DNA of 64,000 nt. Origin: Nesterenkonia aurantiaca (GTDB lineage: Bacteria > Actinomycetota > Actinomycetes > Actinomycetales > Micrococcaceae). Made by a program: the position numbers and the translations under genes. Within the stretch, counting starts at the first letter, position 1. Each line of letters begins with the position of its first letter. The stretch is from NCBI RefSeq assembly GCF_004364585.1, contig NZ_SOAN01000001.1:376726-440725 (forward strand), in the 5' to 3' direction. The notes beneath the pieces were generated by a model that saw only the letters and a list, made by a program, of their open reading frames with translations, searched no databases and was not told the DNA's origin. Of this stretch, positions 1 to 5,313 are shown piece after piece.

Positions 1-1234
1 TGGCATTCGAGCGGGCGACCAGATTCACCCCGGCCTTGACCTTGTAGCTGCCACTTGCGGGACTGACCCCATGGGCCAAATCACCGGTGCTCGCGGAACT
101 GGTGTTAGAGGAATCGGTGGAGGCGGTCGAAACCCGGGACAGGAAGTCGCCGTGCGACCAGACGGACTGACCGTTTCGGCTGAACTTCATCCAACCGCCG
201 TGGGTTGCGGTGACGGTCACCGTGGTGCCCGAGGTGAGCCCCTGGAGAACCGCGTAGTTGCTACCGGGTCCGCTGCGGCCGTTCAGCGCCGCGGTGGTCC
301 GGTACTGGGTAGGCGTGATTGAGGTGCCCTGGGGGACGTTGGCCGCAGGCACAGTGCCGCCTCCGGCGGGACGGGAGGGCGTCAGTGAAGAGTGCGCCAC
401 CCAGCCGATACGACCGTTTGCGTTCACCCGCACCATGCCGTTGCTGGTGTCACCCGGGGCTGCGGTCAGCGTGGCGCCCGCTCCGAGCTGCATGATGACG
501 GAACCGGTGCTGCTCGCGGTGGCGCGCAGCGGAGTTGAGTTCACGGTCCAGTAGTTGCAGGCAGACGGGTTGGTGATGTTCATCACGGTGGAGGCGGATG
601 CGCGCAGGTCGACACCACGCTGTGCGAGCCAGGTCGTCGGGTTGTGCGAGGTGCCGTGCATCCAGGCACCCTCCCAGATCTCCAGGTGCAGGTGCGGCCC
701 GGTGGATGGCCCCGAGCTTCCCACCCGCGAGATGGTCTGACCCGCCTGCACCGTCTGCCCGACGCGGACATGGGTGTGCGCATCCCACATGTGGAGGTAG
801 GCGCTGTGGAAGGTCCTGCCGTCGATCTGGTGCTGCACGACGACGAAGCCGGTGTTGTACCGGTTGCCACTGAAGGCGCGTACCACGGTGCCTGCGGCCA
901 CAGAGTAGATCGGGCTGCCGTCGGCGGCACCGAGGTCCTGTCCCAAGTGGGAGGTAGAGGCACCCTGGGTCGGCATGCAGCGCGAGCCATACGGGGAGGT
1001 GTAGCTGAAGGTCCGCTGGGCCAGTGGGAGCCGGAACTGGGTGGCGTTCTGCGAGGCAGAGACGTCCACACTGCTCAGTCCGGTGAGACCGGTCGCTGGA
1101 GCATCCACCCCCGCAGTGGACAGCGCGGCCACATTCATAGGCGCGGTGTCCGCGGCGGCGGCATTCGCGGTCAGTGGCATGGTCAGGCCTACGGCCAGGG
1201 TGCCGACAACGGCAGACGAGAGTTTCTTCGGCAC
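1..1234 (-). CDS. Secreted M23 metallopeptidase with SH3 repeats (C-terminus beyond left edge)
   Basis: Probable exported peptidoglycan endopeptidase. I read this frame from the reverse strand, starting at GTG 1234-1232, because an in-frame TGA lies 27 nt upstream and GAGGAAG sits 6 nt before the GTG. The N-terminus is a signal peptide (two Lys, hydrophobic stretch, LTANAAAA cleavage region). The LytM/M23 core follows: the HLGQD metal-binding motif near residue 95 and the HLHLE motif near residue 181 keep the zinc ligands. After it come two SH3-like repeats (about residues 205-265 and 290-350; the second contains NGRSGPGSNY) and the beginning of a third that runs off the window. Such SH3 repeats usually bind wall polymers. 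No partner gene is adjacent. The 411 codons seen contain no stop, so the gene is truncated only by the window. Confidence 0.9.
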   Translation of the reverse strand, partial: MPKKLSSAVVGTLAVGLTMPLTANAAAADTAPMNVAALSTAGVDAPATGLTGLSSVDVSASQNATQFRLPLAQRTFSYTSPYGSRCMPTQGASTSHLGQDLGAADGSPIYSVAAGTVVRAFSGNRYNTGFVVVQHQIDGRTFHSAYLHMWDAHTHVRVGQTVQAGQTISRVGSSGPSTGPHLHLEIWEGAWMHGTSHNPTTWLAQRGVDLRASASTVMNITNPSACNYWTVNSTPLRATASSTGSVIMQLGAGATLTAAPGDTSNGMVRVNANGRIGWVAHSSLTPSRPAGGGTVPAANVPQGTSITPTQYRTTAALNGRSGPGSNYAVLQGLTSGTTVTVTATHGGWMKFSRNGQSVWSHGDFLSRVSTASTDSSNTSSASTGDLAHGVSPASGSYKVKAGVNLVARSNA

Positions 1235-1835
1235 AGGTGCTTCCTCACTAGTCGTTCACAACAGAACGGCTCCATGCACACACCGGCATTCACGGTCGAC
1301 GACGACTGGGACCCTCGCGCTCATCGGCTGGGAGACCGTCGAGCCCCCTTGTGGGGTGAGTGAGGACCAGCACGCGAAACACGCGCATGCGGAGTATTCA
1401 TAAGCAGATATGGCGACTGGGGAAGCAGCGAACCGTACTAAGAGATGGGAAACCTACGCGTACAGCAAGCCGAGTCGGGACAACTGTAACCCACGATTAG
1501 TTGTCCACCACAAGAGTTTTTAAAAAAGCTTCAAGTTCAACTTTAACCACGCTGTGATCATGGAAGCGAACCGAGCACGACACGTTGATGAACACGGTGG
1601 AGGACGCAAGAGCAGCGTTCGAGTCGACGTCCAGGCGTCCGCGAGCGCCTGGGAATGATTGGAGGGCAGCGCAGCTGGCGAACATCACTACCGCAGGATG
1701 CTCGCGTGGCGCTGCACTGCCCTCGCTGGAAAAGTATCCCATTCCAGGAGAGCAGGAACGCGCCGACGCCCGGCACGGCACGCCATTGTGATGTGTTCGT
1801 GACTCATGCCGCGCAGCGCGTGCCACACTGGACCC
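1235..1835. other. 600-bp intergenic region, partly AT-rich
   Basis: Separates the divergent M23 peptidase and lipoprotein genes. It is less GC-rich than its surroundings around 1400-1560, with A/T runs at 1515-1530. Short ORFs exist on both strands, but none has a convincing start signal, codon pattern or recognisable domain. It should hold the promoters of both flanking genes. I saw one clear inverted repeat (separate entry) and no recognisable riboswitch. Confidence 0.5.
1478..1506. promoter_or_regulatory. 8-bp perfect inverted repeat upstream of the M23 gene
   Basis: GGACAACT and AGTTGTCC are separated by 13 nt. The repeat lies about 245 bp before the M23 start codon, near where its promoter would be if the gene has a long leader. 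It could be an operator or an RNA hairpin. No regulator is assigned. Confidence 0.3.
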
Positions 1836-2489
1836 ATGACGCCGCCTCCAGCTTCGAAATCCGCCCCCGCGCAGGGCGCCCAGATGGCCCGCACAAGAGT
1901 GCGAGGGATGCTGATACTCGCTTCCATGACGCCGTTCGCACTGTTGGGATGCGCAGCCGAGGAGGAGCCGAGCCCTCCGACGCAGCCGAGCTCGGAGTCG
2001 GCACCCCCCGTGGAGGAGTCCGAGGAGCCGCAGCAGACTTCGACCCCGGAACCGGAGGAGCAGCCCGACACCTCACCGGACGACGGCGATTCTGGCGAGA
2101 TTCCCCAGGGTGAGGGACCGGGAGGCGACCTTCCCGATCCCGATGAGATCGACATCGAGAGAACTGAGGAACTAGGTGCTTATTTCTCTGAAGAAGAGGC
2201 TTGCATGTTCATCGGTTCAATGATGGAAGGCCTGCAAACTGACATGAATGAAGGGGTTGAAGATCAAGAGGTTCTTGATGAGATCTATTCTGCGGTCGAG
2301 CAGAACTATATTCTCGTCCCAGTAGAACTGCGGGAGCCGCTTGAAAACATTCTTGCTCTGGTCGACACCGATGTTGAATCACTCGACGAGGAAGCGGTCC
2401 TGGTCGCGGCGGAACCGGTGGACGGATGGTTTACGGTTGAATTCTGTGAAGGCGAATATCACAACCAGACTTCAGGCGGCGACGCCTGA
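1836..2489 (+). CDS. Acidic lipoprotein of unknown function
   Basis: Exported lipoprotein. A basic start (MARTRVRG) and a hydrophobic stretch lead to the lipobox ALLGC. After the cysteine comes a Ser/Pro/Glu-rich spacer of about 65 residues, low in complexity and very acidic, then a folded region (about residues 105-210) with two cysteines that could form a disulfide. I do not recognise the domain. Start 1836 is chosen because CACACT lies 6 nt before it; ATG 1884 (MARTRVRG) is equally possible. From about 2160 to 2480 the base composition is clearly more AT-rich than the neighbouring genes, while the spacer-encoding part is GC-rich, so the C-terminal domain may have a different history. A structured repeat follows the gene. 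Confidence 0.7.
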   Translation: MTPPPASKSAPAQGAQMARTRVRGMLILASMTPFALLGCAAEEEPSPPTQPSSESAPPVEESEEPQQTSTPEPEEQPDTSPDDGDSGEIPQGEGPGGDLPDPDEIDIERTEELGAYFSEEEACMFIGSMMEGLQTDMNEGVEDQEVLDEIYSAVEQNYILVPVELREPLENILALVDTDVESLDEEAVLVAAEPVDGWFTVEFCEGEYHNQTSGGDA

Positions 2490-2530
2490 GCCCCAAGAGT
2501 TCCAGGCAGCTCACAGGTCACGACCATCGA

Positions 2531-2640
2531 CTGCCCAAGAAGCCTCTCTACTGTAGGAAGTGCCTCTTGAAGGTGCGAGTGATTCAGCAGACCCCGCGTA
2601 TCGGAACAGTGTTCCCTCACACTCCGGACGCGGGGTCTGC
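2531..2640 (+). ncRNA. Structured repeat element, copy A
   Basis: First of three related ~110-nt elements (copies B 3580-3690, C 3748-3860). A 5' part of about 47 nt aligns to copy C without gaps and ends in the conserved block AAGGTGCGAGTGATTC. Next comes a 12-bp outer helix (2587-2598 with 2629-2640) and an inner hairpin AGTGT/ACACT closing a TCCCTC loop. The outer-helix sequence differs completely from the other copies yet pairs perfectly, and the inner helix shows a compensatory change (AGTGT/ACACT here, AGCGT/ACGCT in B and C). That pattern points to selection on RNA structure. It may also terminate the lipoprotein transcript. Strand is set by the conserved block and is inferred. Confidence 0.6.
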
Positions 2641-2684
2641 GCATTCGCTGGGGCATCTCCGCCGCAGGCGAGACAGCAGTTCTC

Positions 2685-2690
2685 TAGACT
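2685..2690 (+). promoter_or_regulatory. -10 box TAGACT, probable leaderless start
   Basis: TAGACT lies 6 nt before ATG 2697, and no Shine-Dalgarno sequence is present. Transcription would begin at or next to the start codon. Confidence 0.45.
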
Positions 2691-2696
2691 GATTCC

Positions 2697-3092
2697 ATGT
2701 CAGAGACCGCCCCCACCGGCCCCACCGGCCCGGTCCGCATCGACGCATGGCTCTGGTCGGTCCGACTGTTCAAGACGCGCTCCGCCGCCACGACCGCCTG
2801 CCGCGCCGGACACATCACCATCGACGGCAATCCCGCAAAGGCCTCGCTGCGCATCACCCCGGGCACCAGGATCCATATTCGCCGGCCCGGGCACGAGTTG
2901 ATCCTCGACGTCGTCCACACCCTGTCGAAGCGAGTCGGCCCCCCTGTGGCCCAGAAGGCCTACCGCGACCACTCGCCTGAGCGGATCAGGCCCCGCGACG
3001 TGGGACTGCCGGTCCGTGAACGCGGATCAGGCCGCCCCACCAAACGGGAGCGTCGGAAGCTCGAAGAGCTCCGCCGCCAGCTGCCGGAGTGA
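2697..3092 (+). CDS. S4-domain RNA-binding protein, Hsp15 (HslR)-like
   Basis: Small RNA-binding protein of 131 residues. The S4 domain occupies about residues 13-75: RIDAWLWSVRLFKTRSAATTA followed by the glycine turn AGHITIDG is the classic Hsp15 start. The C-terminal third is highly basic (RGSGRPTKRERRKLEELRR), as in Hsp15-type proteins. Known family members bind 50S subunits that carry stalled nascent chains and help to recycle them. It is a single gene with a probable leaderless promoter; the Rieske gene follows 54 nt later. The family call is secure. The specific ribosome-rescue role is transferred from family knowledge. Confidence 0.88.
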   Translation: MSETAPTGPTGPVRIDAWLWSVRLFKTRSAATTACRAGHITIDGNPAKASLRITPGTRIHIRRPGHELILDVVHTLSKRVGPPVAQKAYRDHSPERIRPRDVGLPVRERGSGRPTKRERRKLEELRRQLPE

Positions 3093-3146
3093 GGGCTTCT
3101 GAGACAATGCAGGCCGCAGGTATCCGTCACCAGAGAGGCAGAACAC

Positions 3147-3518
3147 ATGTCCAGCACCGAAGCACTCCCCCCTATCGATCTCGGCCCCGCCGGCCAGTAC
3201 CCCGAGGGCCAGGTCTTCCGCGTCTCCGCCGAGGATTCGGGATGGAATGACGACATCGCGGTGGTCCATGCCGAGGACGGCGGGTTCTACGCGCTCGACG
3301 ACACCTGCTCTCATGAGGCGGTCTCACTCTCCGACGGCTACGTCGAAGAGGACACCCTGGAGTGCCCGATGCATGCCTCAGCCTTCTGCCTGCGCACCGG
3401 CGTCCCAGAGACGCTGCCGGCGCTGCGCCCGGTGAAGACCCATCAGGTCACCCTCGAGGGAGACCGGCTGGTGCTGCACCCCGGAACGCCCCGGCCGGAC
3501 ACGGAGTCAGGCGAATAG
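3147..3518 (+). CDS. Rieske [2Fe-2S] ferredoxin, dioxygenase-type
   Basis: A 123-residue soluble Rieske protein. The two cluster motifs are C-x-H (Cys54, His56, in DDTCSHEAVS) and C-x2-H (Cys73, His76, in LECPMHASAF). The short spacing and the lack of a membrane anchor fit ferredoxin subunits of non-heme iron oxygenases or the small subunit of nitrite reductase rather than respiratory Rieske proteins. It probably passes electrons to a partner oxygenase or reductase, but no such partner lies next to it, so the substrate is unknown. The sequence AGAGGC about 10 nt upstream may serve as ribosome binding site. Confidence 0.9.
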   Translation: MSSTEALPPIDLGPAGQYPEGQVFRVSAEDSGWNDDIAVVHAEDGGFYALDDTCSHEAVSLSDGYVEEDTLECPMHASAFCLRTGVPETLPALRPVKTHQVTLEGDRLVLHPGTPRPDTESGE

Positions 3519-3579
3519 CGGGCGAGCTGACCCGCAGTGCGGTTGAAGACCCAGGAAGCTCCCAGGAACTGCTCGGGAA

Positions 3580-3690
3580 AACGCCAAGAATGGGTCCTAC
3601 AGTTATAAATACCTCATCAAGGTGCGAGTGATTCAGAGCCCCGAGTCAGCCATTTAAAGCGTCCCCTCACGCTGGCCGACTCGGGGCTCT
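3580..3690 (+). ncRNA. Structured repeat element, copy B
   Basis: Second copy of the element described at 2531-2640. The conserved AAGGTGCGAGTGATTC is followed by a 13-bp outer helix (3635-3647 with 3678-3690), a short GCC/GGC helix, and the inner hairpin AGCGT/ACGCT (3658-3662, 3669-3673) closing CCCCTC. The 5' domain keeps TCCTA and TACCTCATCA. The outer helix is followed by TTCTC, a weak pyrimidine run, so a termination role for the Rieske gene is possible. Confidence 0.6.
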
Positions 3691-3747
3691 TCTCGCGCCG
3701 GGCGGAGGAATTACATTCCCAGTGACTTACCAGCAAACCGCAAGCAC

Positions 3748-3860
3748 CTGCCCAAGGAGAACTCCTAATGTAGGAACTACCTCATCAAGGTGCGAGTGAT
3801 TCGGGAGCCCCGGATCGGCCGATACAGCGTCCCCCTCACGCTGGCCGATCTGGGGCTCCC
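3748..3860 (+). ncRNA. Structured repeat element, copy C
   Basis: Third copy. It has an 18-bp outer helix with one G-U pair (3803-3820 with 3843-3860) and the inner hairpin AGCGT/ACGCT (3826-3830, 3838-3842) with a CCCCCTC loop. In the 5' domain, TCCTA and TAGGA could form a small extra hairpin. Its 5' 47 nt align to copy A without gaps. The element overlaps the 3' part of a small minus-strand ORF (3777-3935) and lies between the Rieske gene and the convergent GntR gene. TTCTT follows the helix. Confidence 0.6.
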
Positions 3861-3935
3861 TTCTTGATGCCCTGGAGTCTGCGACCGCTCAGGCGGTGGG
3901 CACTGCCCCTGGGTCAGTTCTATGGCGGTGCTCAT
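3777..3935 (-). pseudogene. Possible remnant of an ABC ATPase gene start downstream of the GntR gene
   Basis: On the minus strand, 34 bp after the GntR stop, a strong Shine-Dalgarno run GGGAGGGAGG precedes ATG 3935. The ORF begins MSTAIELT, a common start for ABC transporter ATP-binding subunits, then turns into unrelated sequence (QGQCPPPERSQTPG) and stops after 52 codons inside structured repeat copy C. YtrA-type GntR genes normally sit directly before ABC ATPase genes. The simplest reading is a deletion that left only the translation start; a chance ORF or short leader peptide is the alternative. Confidence 0.35.
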
Positions 3936-3969
3936 GAGCGCCTCCCTCCCGCAGCGCTCCAGACGCTGG

Positions 3970-4389
3970 TCACGCCCTGGAGCGGAGCATCTCGATGATG
4001 GTGTCCACCAAGAGCCCGACGGTGCGGGCCTCGGTGATGATCGGATCGAGGTAGTCCGTCGCAAACTGGGCACGGTGCTGCGCGGGAAGGATCTCCCGGG
4101 CGCCGGGGGCCACGAACATGCCGAGACCCCGGCGTTTGAGCAGGATTCCGCGGTCCACCAGCAGATTAAGACCCTTCGCAGCCCTGGCCGGATTGATCCG
4201 ACGGAAGGACACGAGCTCATTGCTGGATGGGGCGCGCTCACCTTCAGCCAGGGAGCCGTCCAGGACGGAGGACTCCAGCTGTTCGGCGATCTGCACGAAG
4301 AGTGCGCGACCCTCTTCCACGAGCCCGGGCAGCGCGATGTGTGCCAGCTCCCAGCGCCGGCCCCTGGCAGGCCCGCGGCGGGAGGACAT
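3970..4389 (-). CDS. GntR-family (YtrA-type) transcriptional regulator
   Basis: A 139-residue DNA-binding repressor-type protein. The winged helix-turn-helix spans about residues 25-95: LFVQIAEQLESSVLDGSL, then SSNELVSFRRINPARAAKGL and the wing LLKRRGLGMFV. Only a short helical tail of about 45 residues follows, which is typical of the YtrA subgroup and not of the large FadR or HutC types. YtrA regulators usually control a co-transcribed ABC transporter, but none follows here, only a short remnant-like ORF. The start codon is 11 bp from the divergent HAD gene, and the -10 box of that gene overlaps this start codon, so both promoters compete for the same DNA. Confidence 0.85.
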   Translation of the reverse strand: MSSRRGPARGRRWELAHIALPGLVEEGRALFVQIAEQLESSVLDGSLAEGERAPSSNELVSFRRINPARAAKGLNLLVDRGILLKRRGLGMFVAPGAREILPAQHRAQFATDYLDPIITEARTVGLLVDTIIEMLRSRA

Positions 4390-4394
4390 AGGAT
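4389..4394 (+). promoter_or_regulatory. -10 box TAGGAT for the HAD gene, overlapping the GntR start codon
   Basis: TAGGAT is 6 nt before ATG 4401, and its first base is the first base of the GntR start codon on the other strand. There is no clear Shine-Dalgarno sequence, which suggests a leaderless mRNA. Confidence 0.4.
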
Positions 4395-4400
4395 CAAGGC

Positions 4401-5216
4401 ATGAACGGTGAGAACATCGAATGTTGGCTGACCGATATGGACGGCGTGCTCGTCCGTGAGCAGGAGGCGCTTCCCGGCGCTGCGGAGCTTCTGGAACAGT
4501 GGCGGAGCAAGGATCTGCCCTATCTGGTGCTGACGAACAACTCGATCTTCACCGCCCGGGACCTCAGCGCCCGGCTGCGCAACTCCGGACTGGTGGTGCC
4601 CGAGGAGCGGATCTGGACCTCCGCGCTGGCCACGGCCACGTTCCTGGCGAACCAGATCGATCCGGAGTCCAATGCGCAGGGCAGCTGCTACGTCATCGGT
4701 GAAGCCGGCCTCACCACTGCGATCCATGCCGCCGGATTCATCATGACCGAGACCAACCCGGACTACGTGGTCGTCGGTGAGACCCGGAACTACAGCTTCG
4801 AAGCCATCACGAAGGCCGTGCGGCTGATCAATGACGGCGCCCGGTTCATCCTGACCAACCCCGATGCCACCGGCCCGAGCCCGGAAGGCGTCATCCCTGC
4901 CACCGGAGCCATCGCCTCGCTGATCACCAAGGCCACCGGCAGGAAGCCCTATGTGGTGGGCAAGCCCAATCCGATGATGTTCCGCTCGGCACTGAACCAC
5001 CTGGGCGCCCACTCCATGGAGACCGCGATGATCGGGGACCGGATGGACACCGACATCGTGGCCGGCATGGAGGCCGGGATGCACACGATCCTGGTGATGA
5101 CCGGGCTCTCCAGCCGGGCCAGCATCGCAGACTTCCCGTTCCGACCGAATCGGATCATCGACGGCGTCTACGAGCTGCTCGAGGATCCGCTTGATCGGGA
5201 CGAGGACTCGCAGTAG
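4401..5216 (+). CDS. HAD-IIA family phosphatase (NagD/PNPase-like)
   Basis: Cytoplasmic haloacid-dehalogenase-type phosphatase of 271 residues. All four HAD motifs are visible: DMDGV with nucleophile Asp12 and Asp14, the TNNS loop (45-48), the lysine in GKPNP (about 190), and GDRMDTDI (about 212-219) with the Mg-binding aspartates. The cap inserted between motifs 2 and 3, and the length, fit subfamily IIA, which contains NagD and p-nitrophenyl phosphatases acting on small phosphorylated metabolites. The physiological substrate cannot be told. It is divergent from the GntR gene and ends before a strong hairpin. Confidence 0.9.
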   Translation: MNGENIECWLTDMDGVLVREQEALPGAAELLEQWRSKDLPYLVLTNNSIFTARDLSARLRNSGLVVPEERIWTSALATATFLANQIDPESNAQGSCYVIGEAGLTTAIHAAGFIMTETNPDYVVVGETRNYSFEAITKAVRLINDGARFILTNPDATGPSPEGVIPATGAIASLITKATGRKPYVVGKPNPMMFRSALNHLGAHSMETAMIGDRMDTDIVAGMEAGMHTILVMTGLSSRASIADFPFRPNRIIDGVYELLEDPLDRDEDSQ

Positions 5217-5254
5217 CCCCGACACCCAGCAGAAGGATCACCCAACAGAAGGAT

Positions 5255-5303
5255 CACACAGCAACGCCCGGCGCCTTTGGCAGGTGCCGGGCGTTGCTGT
5301 GTG
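5255..5303. terminator. 18-bp hairpin between convergent genes
   Basis: Perfect arms 5255-5272 and 5286-5303 (CACACAGCAACGCCCGGC and its complement) flank a 13-nt loop. It lies between the stop codons of the HAD and MMPL genes, so it can serve both directions. There is no U-tract, as is common in high-GC actinobacteria. Just before it, AGAAGGATCAC occurs twice in tandem. Confidence 0.7.
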
Positions 5304-5313
5304 TGCGGGTCGG

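Noticed and set aside
1235-1500. Possible c-di-AMP (ydaO) riboswitch before the M23 peptidase
   Set aside because: Such leaders are common before wall hydrolases in actinobacteria, so I looked, but could not find the conserved core blocks.
1497-1826. 109-residue minus-strand ORF in the first intergenic region
   Set aside because: No Shine-Dalgarno or promoter pattern, no recognisable domain, and low-complexity composition; not supportable as a gene.
2352-2375. GAATCACTCGAC inside the lipoprotein gene, resembling the reverse complement of the conserved repeat block
   Set aside because: Only about 10 bases match, it is in coding sequence, and no helices surround it.
3777-5225. 482-residue minus-strand ORF across the GntR and HAD genes
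   Set aside because: It is antisense to the HAD gene, which has all four catalytic motifs; its predicted protein is Gly/Arg/His-rich and resembles no family. Only its last 52 codons, with their own start site, are considered separately.
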